Positions 10,857 through 19,449 of a DNA stretch of 64,000 nucleotides are shown here, one piece after another. The DNA comes from an uncultured Flavobacteriaceae bacterium. GTDB taxonomy: Bacteria > Bacteroidota > Bacteroidia > Flavobacteriales > Flavobacteriaceae. How positions within the stretch are numbered: position 1 is the first letter of the stretch; each line of letters starts with the position of its first letter. The notes beneath the pieces are model-generated. The model had not been told where the DNA came from and searched no databases. It saw nothing but the letters and a program-made list of their open reading frames with translations. A program made the position numbers and the translations under genes. Location: assembly GCA_934675205.1 (NCBI GenBank), contig CAKUPQ010000002.1, forward strand, positions 558,001 to 622,000, given 5' to 3'.

Positions 10857-13505
10857 ATGAAAAAGTTTTTGAAATGGACAGCCATTATTTTGGGTGTTGT
10901 AATTGTGGCTTTGGTTGCTGCACCTTTTCTGTTTAAAGGTAAAATACAGGAAATGGTAATTGGTGCCATTAATAATAATCTCGATGCTACGGTTGATTTT
11001 GAAAAAATTGATTTAAGTTTACTCAAGAGTTTTCCGATGGCAAATGTTTCTATTCAGAAATTAAGCATTATCAATAAAACACCTTTTGAGGGAGATACCT
11101 TGGTTTATTCGGAAAGAATTGACCTAAAAATGTCTGTTAAAGAACTTTTTAAATCAACAGACGAAACGATGGATGTGGAATATTTCCTCGTAAAAGATAC
11201 ACAGGTTAATGTGATTTTCAACCAAGACGGATTAGGAAATTTCGATATTGCCTTAAAAGATGATGATCAGGAAGAAGAAGACCATTCGGACGATTCAGGT
11301 TTTTCGATGAAGTTGAAAGGCTACGAGGTTGAAAACCTGAAATTTACGTATCTTGACCAAGGTTCGAATATGAAAATGGTTTTGGATAAAATCAATCATA
11401 AAGGAACAGGAGATTTCGCAAATTCTGTTGTGGATTTAGACACTTATACCACAGCTGTTGCTTCGTTTGATATGGACGGAACGAACTTTATGAACAACGT
11501 AAGCCTAACATTAGATGCGATTTTAAACTTGGATTTAGAAAATTCTAAATATACGTTTAAAGAAAATATGGCTTTAATCAACAAACTGCCTTTGGAGTTT
11601 GACGGATTTTTGCAGTTGAAAGAAGAAGGGCAGGAGTATGACTTGACTTTCAGTACACCTACCACTTCGTTTTCTAACTTTTTAGGGTTGATTCCGTCTG
11701 CCTATTCCGGAAGTTTAGAAAACATCAAGACAACGGGAGATTTCTCGGTTAAAGGTTTCGTAAAAGGAGAACTGACAGAAACCACAATTCCAACTTTTGA
11801 TATTGCAATGGCTTCGGATAATGCTTCGTTCAAATATCCCGATTTACCGAAAACGGTTCAGAATATCGTGATTGATGCAAAAGTCAAAAACGAAACAGGA
11901 TTTACTAAAGATATTTATGTTGATTTGGATAAATTATCGTTCAAAATCGACCAAGATGTTTTTAATGCGAATGCAAAACTTCGTAACGTTACCGAAAATA
12001 TGTTGGTTGATGCCAATCTAAACGGAGTACTGAATTTGGCTAACCTTTCACAGGCTTATCCGATTCAGTTGGAACAAGATTTATCGGGAATCCTCAAAGC
12101 TGATGTAGGGTTGAATTTGGATATGCTTTCGGTTGAACAAGAAAAATACGAAAACATAAAAGCATCAGGAACATTAAATCTTACTGGATTTAAGTATGAA
12201 GGAGAAGAATTGGCTAAACCGCTTGTGATTTCGGAGGCTGATTTAAAGTTCAATCCGTCTCACGTTGCTCTGAATAAATTTGATACAAAAACAGGAAAAT
12301 CTGATATTCAGGCTACGGGAACGTTGGATAATTTCTACGGATTTATGTTCAAAGACCAAAACCTCAAAGCGAACTTCAATCTGACTTCCAATCATCTCGA
12401 AGTAGCTGATTTTATGACGACTTCGACTGAAGTTCCGACAACCGAAACGGCACAAACCACAACTGCTTCCGAAGAATTAAAAATCCCCTCGTTTTTGGAT
12501 TGTTTGATTTCGGCTAAAGTGAATACGGTTGTGTATGACAATCTGACTTTGAAAGATGTTTCGGGAAAATTAGCCATCAAAGACGAAACAGTTTCGTTGC
12601 AAAATGTAATGACTTCTATTTTCGGAGGAAATATCGGATTAGACGGGCTTGTTTCTACAAAAGAAGCAAAACCGAAGTTTGATATGGGATTGAATTTGAG
12701 TAATTTGGATATTTCTCAAGCGTTTACTCAACTGACAATGTTGGAAAAAATAGCACCGATTGCAGGAGTAATTTCGGGAAAAATCAATTCGACTATCAAT
12801 CTTAGTGGATTGCTTGATGCAAAAGAGCTAACCCCTGATTTAACTACGTTAAACGGAGATTTGTTAGGACAATTTTTAGAAACGAAAGTCAATGCAGATA
12901 AATCTAAATTGTTATCGGCTTTAGATTCTAATTTGAGTTTTATTGATTTCGATAAATTGAATTTGAATAAACTGAAAGCACATCTGACATTTGCAGACGG
13001 AAAAGTAAATATCCAACCGATTGATTTGAAGTATGAAGATATAAACGTACAACTTTCGGGAACGCACGGATTTGACCAATCGATGAATTATGGAGTTATG
13101 TTTGATGTTCCTGCCAAATATTTAGGAAAAGAAGTTACAGGACTTTTGGCAAGTTTGAGCGGAAACGAGGCAAATACAATGATGATTCCGATTAAAGCCA
13201 ATATTACAGGAAGTTTTGACAGCCCGAAAGTTCAAACCGATATGAAACAAGTTACAACCAATCTTGCGAATCAGATTGTCGAAAAACAAAAAACCGAACT
13301 CATCAACAAAGGGAAAGATGCTTTAGGAGATGCTATCGGAAAAGAGGTTGATATTCCGACTTCTAAAGAAGAAATCAACCAAAAAGTGGAAGATACAAAA
13401 GACGAAATCAACCAAAAAATAGAAGAAAAGAAAGAGGAAGTTAAAAAAGAGGCAGAAGACAAAGCCAAAGATGCTCTGAAAAATCTTCTGAATAAAAAGA
13501 AGTAA
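10857..13505 (+). CDS. AsmA family protein
   Basis: An 882-residue protein with one N-terminal membrane anchor (residues about 6-26) followed by the AsmA-type start (INNNLDATVDFEKIDLSLLKSFP). A long repetitive beta-rich region of the kind now modelled as bridge-like lipid-transfer proteins follows. It probably spans the periplasm from the inner membrane. The C-terminal 60 residues switch to a Lys/Glu coiled-coil-like stretch (repeats around EEINQKVEDTKDEINQKIEE). Residues about 135-145 have a short acidic run. It is a smaller relative of the TamB protein at 46818-51380. The following gene, rpiB, may be read through from here. Confidence 0.85.
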   Translation: MKKFLKWTAIILGVVIVALVAAPFLFKGKIQEMVIGAINNNLDATVDFEKIDLSLLKSFPMANVSIQKLSIINKTPFEGDTLVYSERIDLKMSVKELFKSTDETMDVEYFLVKDTQVNVIFNQDGLGNFDIALKDDDQEEEDHSDDSGFSMKLKGYEVENLKFTYLDQGSNMKMVLDKINHKGTGDFANSVVDLDTYTTAVASFDMDGTNFMNNVSLTLDAILNLDLENSKYTFKENMALINKLPLEFDGFLQLKEEGQEYDLTFSTPTTSFSNFLGLIPSAYSGSLENIKTTGDFSVKGFVKGELTETTIPTFDIAMASDNASFKYPDLPKTVQNIVIDAKVKNETGFTKDIYVDLDKLSFKIDQDVFNANAKLRNVTENMLVDANLNGVLNLANLSQAYPIQLEQDLSGILKADVGLNLDMLSVEQEKYENIKASGTLNLTGFKYEGEELAKPLVISEADLKFNPSHVALNKFDTKTGKSDIQATGTLDNFYGFMFKDQNLKANFNLTSNHLEVADFMTTSTEVPTTETAQTTTASEELKIPSFLDCLISAKVNTVVYDNLTLKDVSGKLAIKDETVSLQNVMTSIFGGNIGLDGLVSTKEAKPKFDMGLNLSNLDISQAFTQLTMLEKIAPIAGVISGKINSTINLSGLLDAKELTPDLTTLNGDLLGQFLETKVNADKSKLLSALDSNLSFIDFDKLNLNKLKAHLTFADGKVNIQPIDLKYEDINVQLSGTHGFDQSMNYGVMFDVPAKYLGKEVTGLLASLSGNEANTMMIPIKANITGSFDSPKVQTDMKQVTTNLANQIVEKQKTELINKGKDALGDAIGKEVDIPTSKEEINQKVEDTKDEINQKIEEKKEEVKKEAEDKAKDALKNLLNKKK

Positions 13506-13510
13506 ACAGT

Positions 13511-13557
13511 GTTCAGTTGGCAGTCGCAGTTTACAGACCGACAACCGATAACTGAAC
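13511..13557. repeat. Dispersed repeat of the CAGTT/ACCGATAACTG family
   Basis: Inverted arms GTTCAGTT (13511-13518) and AACTGAAC (13550-13557) enclose GC-richer sequence with CGCAGTTTACAG and ACCGATAACTG. The same words recur at 55236-55295 and, in part, at 19370-19444 and 58020-58048. It separates the AsmA-like gene from rpiB. Confidence 0.5.
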
Positions 13558-13583
13558 TGACAACCATTAACTTAAAAACAAAG

Positions 13584-14015
13584 ATGAAAATAGCTATCGG
13601 AAATGACCACGCTGGTACGATGTACAAAAAAGAAATCGTAAAACACTTGGAATCAAAAGGATATGAAGTTGTAAATCACGGAACAGACACTGCGGATAGT
13701 GTTGATTATCCTGATTTTGTACACCCGGTTGCCCTTGATGTAGAATCCAAAAAAGCCGATTTCGGAATCGTGATTTGCGGAAGTGGAAACGGAGTTGCCA
13801 TTACTGCCAACAAACATCAGGGAATCCGTTGTTCGCTTTGTTGGACGAAAGAAATTGCAGAATTGGCAAGACAACACAACAATGCAAATATTGTGAGTAT
13901 TCCCGCAAGATTTACTGCTTTGGAACAGGCTATTGCTATAGTTGATACGTTCTTAAAAACAAATTTTGAGGGAGGAAGACATCAAAACAGAGTGGACAAA
14001 ATTGCTTGTAAATAA
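13584..14015 (+). CDS. rpiB: Ribose-5-phosphate isomerase B (RpiB/LacA/LacB family)
   Basis: A 143-residue enzyme interconverting ribose 5-phosphate and ribulose 5-phosphate. The start was set at ATG 13584 because MKIAIGNDHAG is the conserved N terminus of the family. An in-frame extension to 13509 would be encoded by a dispersed repeat and is unlikely. The catalytic loop CGSGNGVAITANK carries the active-site Cys, and the RCSLCWTKEIAELARQHNNAN segment is typical. It lies between the AsmA-like gene and a MORN-type secreted protein, with no pentose-pathway neighbours. Confidence 0.93.
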   Translation: MKIAIGNDHAGTMYKKEIVKHLESKGYEVVNHGTDTADSVDYPDFVHPVALDVESKKADFGIVICGSGNGVAITANKHQGIRCSLCWTKEIAELARQHNNANIVSIPARFTALEQAIAIVDTFLKTNFEGGRHQNRVDKIACK

Positions 14016-14050
14016 TAAAATTCTGCTTTTTGAGTTAATATGATTGGTTT

Positions 14051-14085
14051 TAATCGTAATTCGTAATTTTTAATTCGTAATTATT
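14051..14085. repeat. Short TAATTCGTAATT repeat tract
   Basis: Three tandem-like copies of a TAATTCGTAATT word lie between rpiB and the next gene. A similar tract (AATTACGAATTATGAATTACG type) is found at 29100-29127, upstream of mdh, and a trace at 9038-9055. Confidence 0.4.
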
Positions 14086-14089
14086 GTAT

Positions 14090-14788
14090 ATGAATTTCAG
14101 TAAAATTTTATTTGTTTTCTCGGTTATTTGTATGAATTTTTCTTTCGCACAGGAAGAAAAAATCAACCAATTTGATGCAAAAGGAAACCGTAACGGATTG
14201 TGGAAAGGAGTTCACGAAAAATCCCAAAGACCTCGTTATGAAGGGACTTTCGTAAACGGAAAGGAAACAGGAATTTTCAAGTATTTTGACGATACCAAAG
14301 CAGGAAAAGTTATCGCAACCCGTGATTTTTCTAAAGGGGACGGAAGTTGTTATACAACGATGTTCAACCAAAAAGGAAACAAAGTAAGCGAGGGACTTTT
14401 AAATAAAGACAGACAAAACGAAGGAGAATGGAAATACTATCATCAGGATTCTCCCCAACCAATGTCGGTTGAAACTTTCAGAAACGGAAAGCTCAACGGA
14501 AAATCGGTTGTTTTTTATAAAAACGGAAAAATTGCCTCCGAAACCCACTACATAAACGGAATTAAAGACGGAATATACAAGAAATTTTCAGAGAAAGGAA
14601 TCGTATTGGAAGAAATTCCGTATAAAAACAACCAATTCAACGGATGGGTTACGTATCGTGATTCAAAAGGCAATATCACTGCACAGGGAATGTACGAAAA
14701 CGGACTTAAAAAAGGAATCTGGAAATTCTACGAAAACGGAAAGCTCGTTAAAGAAGTGGATACCAATTCAAAAGATTACAGAGGGTAA
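14090..14788 (+). CDS. Secreted MORN-repeat protein (YwqK-like)
   Basis: A 232-residue protein with a signal peptide (MNFSKILFVFSVICMNFSFAQ). The start was set at ATG 14090 rather than an upstream TTG. After residue 25 it consists of MORN-variant repeats of about 22 residues: NGLWKGVHE, NGKETGIFKYFDD, NEGEWKYYH, NGKLNGKSVVFYKNGK, NGIKDGIYKKFSEKG, NGWVTYRDSKG, NGLKKGIWKFYENGK. Database relatives are often labelled YwqK-type antitoxin, but in Bacteroidota exported copies are common and no toxin gene is adjacent. A periplasmic or surface structural role is more likely. Confidence 0.85.
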   Translation: MNFSKILFVFSVICMNFSFAQEEKINQFDAKGNRNGLWKGVHEKSQRPRYEGTFVNGKETGIFKYFDDTKAGKVIATRDFSKGDGSCYTTMFNQKGNKVSEGLLNKDRQNEGEWKYYHQDSPQPMSVETFRNGKLNGKSVVFYKNGKIASETHYINGIKDGIYKKFSEKGIVLEEIPYKNNQFNGWVTYRDSKGNITAQGMYENGLKKGIWKFYENGKLVKEVDTNSKDYRG

Positions 14789-14813
14789 GAATTTCATTTT
14801 TTGTATTGTAATA

Positions 14814-14868
14814 TTAAGGTTTACAGCTTATTTGTATTGAACTTGTAAGTTGTAAACCTTAACTTTTT
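14814..14868 (+). terminator. Terminator between convergent genes
   Basis: Perfect 12-base arms TTAAGGTTTACA (14814-14825) and TGTAAACCTTAA (14851-14862) are followed on the plus strand by CTTTTTTATTTTTT. Confidence 0.75.
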
Positions 14869-16577
14869 TATTTTTTCAAAAATTTGATACTTTCTGTTTT
14901 TTGACTTTCAGTTTCTGTTATGTTTATAAAATACAAACCTTTTGAAAGGTGGCTGACATTCAAAGACATCACATTACTGTTATTTCCCTGTAAGTTGAGT
15001 ATTTTTCTACCTAAAGCATCAAATACAACTACATTTGTTTCAGAAGTTATGATTTGGCTACTTTGTAAATAAATCACATCATTTACAGGATTTGGATAAA
15101 CACCCATAACAGAAGTTATATTTTCTGAAACAGAAAGGTCTTCATCATAGCTAAACCGTATTACATAAGGACTTGTCATAGGGGAATCGAACAAAGCATT
15201 TGATGTAATAATCTGATTGGCAGAAGAAGGAGTTCCACCAAGTAGCTCCCCACTTGCGAGATACATATTGTCTTCTGTATCAAACCCTATGCTATGAATA
15301 GTTCTATCATTCCCGCTCCCTCCATAATAGGAAAACCATTTGAGTTGTCCATTAGAGGTATCAAGTTTCATAAAAACACCATCAGCACCTGCACTTTTGT
15401 TCTGCTGATATACTCCAGAGGAGCCTAAACCTGTTTCGTCAGTAACAGATCCTATATATAAATCCTCGTCTTTAGCATAAAAACCATATTTATCAGCTCC
15501 AGAAGGATATGCCTTTCCTAAATACGTACCCCATAATTTCTGTCCGTCTGTATCGTACTTTATGATAAAAAACTCCGTAGGATTTGTCTTAACCGTTTTA
15601 TAGGTGCTTGGGGTCGCAATTCCTGTATCGGATTCGGTATGTCCTATGATATAAATATTTCCGTCCTCATCGGTTTCTGTATTGCGTATGTCGTTAGAAG
15701 TAAAATCTGTTATGTCATATGACCAAACAAAGCTCCCCGAAGAAGAAATTTTTAGAAACCCATTATTAGAGGTATTATACAGATTTCCGTCTGTATCAGC
15801 TGTAAAATTATATTCTACTCCAAAACCATTATGGACAGATTCATTATGGAGATAAGTGCCTAAAACGGGAATACCAGTTTGGGTATCTATTTTTGTCATA
15901 AAGATTCTGTGTTCGTGTGTGGGTACATCATCTCCCCATTCGGGTATATAAGTGCCGGAAGTAGCAATTCCCTGATAAGAGGTGGTAATCCCAGCTACAT
16001 AAATAAAATCTCCTACTATCTTTCCTTTCAGCTGTTTTACCTCTTTATTCCCGTTAAAATACGTTCCCCACAATTTTTCTCCCTGTGGGCTGAACTTCAT
16101 AATAAACCCGTCACTGCATTGAGAAGGAGGTACGGTTATGGGGTCTTCCATACCGGGATAATACAAATCATAAGGGTCAGACCAGTTGTCGTTAAATTCA
16201 GACTGATAAGCTCCCGTAGTACCAATACCATCAGTAGCTGTGGTCTCTCCAAAAATATAGATATTCCCTTGTGAGTCAGTATCTATGGACATATTAGACA
16301 TTACTCCCGGACTGTTAGAAGAAGTTCCAAACTTAACTGCAAATGCTAAAGTTTGGTTAGTATTCAGTTTAGCCAGTAATAATGTTCCTGTATTTTCTGG
16401 ATTTGTAACATAAGGAAGTAATTGTGGATTAGAAGCAGTGGTTACAGCAATAGCGTTACCTTGCTTATCAAAAACTGCCCTTGCAAAATAGGTTGCCCAC
16501 TCCCGCTCATAAGGAAACTGCTGTGCATACCCCTGTATAACGAGCAGTAATATAAAAATGCGTAAAAATAGCTTCAT
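14868..16577 (-). CDS. Type IX-secreted SBBP-like beta-propeller protein
   Basis: A 569-residue exported protein with signal peptide MKLFLRIFILLLVIQGYAQ. The body has repeated phrases of the SBBP (beta-propeller) type, such as D-x-x-G-N-I-Y-I-x-G-x-T with G-x-Y/T-L-G: TDSQGNIYIFGETTATDGIGTTGAYQ, EDGNIYIIGHTES, DKYGFYAKDEDLYIGS. Residues about 495-569 form a type A Por/T9SS sorting domain, opening YPNPVNDVIYL and ending ESIKFLKK. It is therefore likely exported through the type IX system and anchored at or released from the cell surface. It is the last gene of a minus-strand cluster with two small exported proteins upstream. Confidence 0.85.
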   Translation of the reverse strand: MKLFLRIFILLLVIQGYAQQFPYEREWATYFARAVFDKQGNAIAVTTASNPQLLPYVTNPENTGTLLLAKLNTNQTLAFAVKFGTSSNSPGVMSNMSIDTDSQGNIYIFGETTATDGIGTTGAYQSEFNDNWSDPYDLYYPGMEDPITVPPSQCSDGFIMKFSPQGEKLWGTYFNGNKEVKQLKGKIVGDFIYVAGITTSYQGIATSGTYIPEWGDDVPTHEHRIFMTKIDTQTGIPVLGTYLHNESVHNGFGVEYNFTADTDGNLYNTSNNGFLKISSSGSFVWSYDITDFTSNDIRNTETDEDGNIYIIGHTESDTGIATPSTYKTVKTNPTEFFIIKYDTDGQKLWGTYLGKAYPSGADKYGFYAKDEDLYIGSVTDETGLGSSGVYQQNKSAGADGVFMKLDTSNGQLKWFSYYGGSGNDRTIHSIGFDTEDNMYLASGELLGGTPSSANQIITSNALFDSPMTSPYVIRFSYDEDLSVSENITSVMGVYPNPVNDVIYLQSSQIITSETNVVVFDALGRKILNLQGNNSNVMSLNVSHLSKGLYFINITETESQKTESIKFLKK

Positions 16578-16595
16578 AATAATTTATTTTTTAAT

Positions 16596-16618
16596 ACAGC
16601 CTCCCCTTGGAAGGCTGT
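16596..16618. repeat. Intercistronic hairpin
   Basis: Arms ACAGCCT (16596-16602) and AGGCTGT (16612-16618) sit between the 200-residue protein gene and the SBBP-like gene. It could attenuate or stabilise the polycistronic message. Confidence 0.45.
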
Positions 16619-16623
16619 TGTTG

Positions 16624-17226
16624 TTATTGATAGACAAGAATAGCCAATGACCCGTACCTGTTATATTTAATATCACAAATCAAATTAGTATAACTGCACA
16701 TCAAAGGATTAAAATTATCCACATAATACCCTTTAATATAATACGAGTTAGGGGAGCTAACGTAAGCATAACAGTTCGTAAGTTCTTCATACAGACATTC
16801 TATTGAGCCAGTAGAAAGCCCCATTATACCTGCGGGATAATGGTTGTATTCGTTTCCTGGTATAGTGCTACTATAGGTTCCTAATAAAACAAAACGCTGT
16901 CCTATATAGTTAAGGTTCATAGTTCCTAAATAAGAATGAAGTGTACCATTATTATAAGGAGGATAAGCGTTGGTATAATAATAGCTACCGTCCGGTATAT
17001 AAACAGAAGTATTAGGATTTAACTTAAAATGATACAGATTTTTATACTCGTCATAAGCACTACAAGGCAATCCATCTTCCATAATACAGAGAGAAGGCCA
17101 AGCAGTATAAGACCCAGCAGAAGTACTATTTTGAGAGTCATTGATTATCGTAAGTGATACTCCTTGTGCCTGTGCTGTTCCAAAAAATAGGAATGTTGCT
17201 ATAATGTAAATAATATACTTTTTCAT
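16624..17226 (-). CDS. Small secreted Tyr/Asn-rich protein, unknown function
   Basis: A 200-residue protein with a signal peptide (MKKYIIYIIATFLFFGTAQAQ). The mature part is rich in Tyr, Asn, Ser and Pro and holds six cysteines in three close pairs (CIMEDGLPC, CLYEELTNC, CSYTNLIC), which suggests three disulfide-closed loops. No family is recognised. It lies 46 bases upstream of the SBBP-like type IX cargo and 67 bases downstream of a small lipoprotein gene on the same strand. Co-transcription is likely and a shared surface role possible. Confidence 0.7.
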   Translation of the reverse strand: MKKYIIYIIATFLFFGTAQAQGVSLTIINDSQNSTSAGSYTAWPSLCIMEDGLPCSAYDEYKNLYHFKLNPNTSVYIPDGSYYYTNAYPPYNNGTLHSYLGTMNLNYIGQRFVLLGTYSSTIPGNEYNHYPAGIMGLSTGSIECLYEELTNCYAYVSSPNSYYIKGYYVDNFNPLMCSYTNLICDIKYNRYGSLAILVYQ

Positions 17227-17293
17227 GATAATTGATTTTAGTAGTTAGTTTTAGTTTTTTCTGCATATGTAGCCAAAGCTGTCTGCACGAGTT

Positions 17294-17629
17294 TCAAATT
17301 ATCATTTTGAAATGTATTTCTGATACGTTCTTTTCGGTATATCCGTTTTCTAAAAGGATTCTGTTACTTTCAGGTAACAAAAAAGATACAGCAAGATTTT
17401 CCAGCTCCTTATCAGTCATTGTGTTAAGTTCATTGCGAAACTCATTACCTGCCAAACGCATAATCTTGTCTTTAAATGACTGTTCAGCATCAGTGAGAAC
17501 TCTCGTAACTACAACATTTTCTTGTTTTTCTTTGAGGTTGGTGTTTGCTGGATTGTTTTCAACAATATCATCTGCACAGGAAAACAAGAACAAGCCTGTA
17601 CAAATAGCAAAGAAGTGAATTTTTCTCAT
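17294..17629 (-). CDS. Small lipoprotein, unknown function
   Basis: A 111-residue lipoprotein with signal peptide MRKIHFFAICTGLFLFSC, lipobox LFSC and Cys18, followed by acidic residues. The mature part is mostly helical and charged (DAEQSFKDKIMRLAGNEFRNELNTMTDKELENLAVSFLLPE). No family is recognised. It is the first gene of the minus-strand cluster 17629-14868 and its start faces the Ig-like lipoprotein gene, so the promoters for both lie in 17630-17766. Confidence 0.7.
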   Translation of the reverse strand: MRKIHFFAICTGLFLFSCADDIVENNPANTNLKEKQENVVVTRVLTDAEQSFKDKIMRLAGNEFRNELNTMTDKELENLAVSFLLPESNRILLENGYTEKNVSEIHFKMII

Positions 17630-17714
17630 AATAAAATGATTTTAAAGATTAAAAAGATACCTCAAACATAAGAAAAATAGTTAAAGAAAACAAAAATATG
17701 TTAATTTTTATCTG

Positions 17715-17748
17715 TTTGTGTGTAATCGAGAGATTTAATGTAAATTTG
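17715..17748 (+). promoter_or_regulatory. Promoter of the Ig-like lipoprotein gene
   Basis: TTTG (17715-17718) and a perfect -7 box TAAATTTG (17741-17748) are separated by 22 bases. The chosen ATG at 17767 lies 18 bases further on, which supports it over the upstream in-frame ATG at 17698. Confidence 0.5.
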
Positions 17749-17766
17749 CTATTCGTTAAAACGACT

Positions 17767-19356
17767 ATGTATAAAAAAGTTTTTCTTGTAGTTATCATTG
17801 TATTTGTTGCTTTGGGTTGTGCCAAAAGAGGGTATATCACAGGTGGAGAAAAAGATGAATTTCCTCCTCAAGTCCTGAAAACTTCTCCCGAAAATTTCAG
17901 CACACATTTCAATTCGCAGGAAATAACCATATTGTTTGATGAATACGTAAAGCTGAAAGACGTAAGCAAACAGCTTATCATTTCTCCTCCGATGAAAAAC
18001 AAACCGGAAATTACTCCGTTTTCTGCGAGTAAATTCATCAAAATCCGTTTAAGAGATACACTTCAGCCCAATACTACATACAGCTTAAACTTCGGACAAA
18101 GCATAGAAGATAATAACGAGGGAAACAAATTACAAGGCTACCGATATGTGTTTTCGACAGGAAGTTACATTGATTCGCTTTCGATAAACGGATATGTAAA
18201 AGATGCTTTGGATAAAGAAACGGAAAAGTTTGTTTCGGTTATGCTGTATGAAATAAACGAAACTTTTACCGATTCGGTTATTTACAAAGAAAATCCGAGA
18301 TATATAACCAATACGCTTGATAGTGTTGCTTTTTCTTTGGAAAATCTGAAAGAAGGAAACTACCTTTTGGTTGCCTTGAAAGACAAAAATAACAATAACC
18401 GTTTTGACCCGAAACAGGACAAAATGGCTTTTTACAGTCAGACGATTTCTGTTCCGACAGATGAAGATTTTAGTCTCGAAATGTTTAGTGAAATTCCCGA
18501 TTTCAAACCTGTCAGAGCATTTGAAACCTCAAAAAACAAGCTGACTTTTGCTCACGAAGGTAAAGCTGAAAACACAAAAATCGAACTGCGAAACGGAAAT
18601 CAGCTTTTAGAAACCATTATCACAAAAGTTAAGGATAAAGATTCTCTGAATATTTGGTACAAGCCGATTGAGGTTGATTCTCTCGGACTAAAAATATTTA
18701 AAGACACTATTACCAAAGATTTTGTTGTAAAATTAAAGGAAAAAAAATCAGATACCTTATCGCTTTCGATGAAATCATCAAAGCGATTGAGCTTTAGGGA
18801 AAATGTGATTTACGAATCAACAACACCTCTTATTTCGTTTGATAAATCGAAATTTGAGTTGATGACAAAAGATTCTCTGGCTGTTGATTTTGAAACAAAA
18901 TACGATGAATGGACTCAGAAATTTGAGTTGATTTTTGAAAAAGAAGAAAAACAAAAATATCTGTTTACGATGTATCCAAATGCGGTTACGGACTTTTTCG
19001 GAAAGGCAAACGACACGATAACAACCGATTTTTCTACTTCAAATTATTCCGATTACGGGAACTTGAGGATAACCTTGCAAAATGTACGGGAATTCCCTAT
19101 AATCGTACAGCTTACCGATGACAAAGGAAAGATTTTGGCAGAGCAATATTCGGAAGAAAGTAGTATTATAGAATTTTTCTACCTCAATCCGAATATGTAT
19201 AATTTACGGATTATTTATGATTCTAACCAAAATAAAATTTGGGATACCGGAAATTACCTCAAAAAAATACAACCCGAAAAAGTGATTTATTTTCCTGATA
19301 AAATTGATGTCCGAGCCAATTGGGACGTAGAACAACCTTTTATTCTGAAAGAATAG
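17767..19356 (+). CDS. Lipoprotein with bacterial Ig-like domain
   Basis: A 529-residue lipoprotein (signal peptide MYKKVFLVVIIVFVALGC, Cys18). The start was placed at 17767 because of the lipobox and the promoter just upstream. Residues about 35-140 form a Big_5-type Ig-like domain (PPQVLKTSPENFSTHFNSQEITILFDEYV, then L-x-P-N-T-T-Y-x-L-N-F). Further beta-rich regions follow, with a segment of the type KDKNNNNRFDPKQDKMAFYS resembling a calcium-binding or turn-rich insertion. Such proteins are widespread and single-copy in Flavobacteriia; the function is unknown, probably at the outer membrane. It converges on the RNA methyltransferase gene. Confidence 0.85.
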   Translation: MYKKVFLVVIIVFVALGCAKRGYITGGEKDEFPPQVLKTSPENFSTHFNSQEITILFDEYVKLKDVSKQLIISPPMKNKPEITPFSASKFIKIRLRDTLQPNTTYSLNFGQSIEDNNEGNKLQGYRYVFSTGSYIDSLSINGYVKDALDKETEKFVSVMLYEINETFTDSVIYKENPRYITNTLDSVAFSLENLKEGNYLLVALKDKNNNNRFDPKQDKMAFYSQTISVPTDEDFSLEMFSEIPDFKPVRAFETSKNKLTFAHEGKAENTKIELRNGNQLLETIITKVKDKDSLNIWYKPIEVDSLGLKIFKDTITKDFVVKLKEKKSDTLSLSMKSSKRLSFRENVIYESTTPLISFDKSKFELMTKDSLAVDFETKYDEWTQKFELIFEKEEKQKYLFTMYPNAVTDFFGKANDTITTDFSTSNYSDYGNLRITLQNVREFPIIVQLTDDKGKILAEQYSEESSIIEFFYLNPNMYNLRIIYDSNQNKIWDTGNYLKKIQPEKVIYFPDKIDVRANWDVEQPFILKE

Positions 19357-19369
19357 TTGTCAGTTATTT

Positions 19370-19444
19370 AGTATTCAGCTGTTAGTGTTCAGTATTCTGT
19401 AAATAGTTTTAAACTGACGTACTGAATACTGCAAACTGAACACT
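19370..19444. repeat. Dispersed palindromic repeat between convergent genes
   Basis: Two nested or interleaved inverted pairs: AGTATTCAG (19370-19378) with CTGAATACT (19422-19430), and AGTGTTCAGT (19384-19393) with ACTGAACACT (19435-19444). It fills nearly all of the gap between the Ig-like lipoprotein and the methyltransferase genes. Confidence 0.55.
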
Positions 19445-19449
19445 GATAA

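Noticed and set aside
13509..13583. N-terminal extension of rpiB
   Set aside because: Encoded by a dispersed repeat; the conserved protein start is MKIAIGNDHAG at 13584.
14090..14788. Toxin-antitoxin system (YwqK-type antitoxin label)
   Set aside because: The protein has a signal peptide and no toxin candidate is adjacent.
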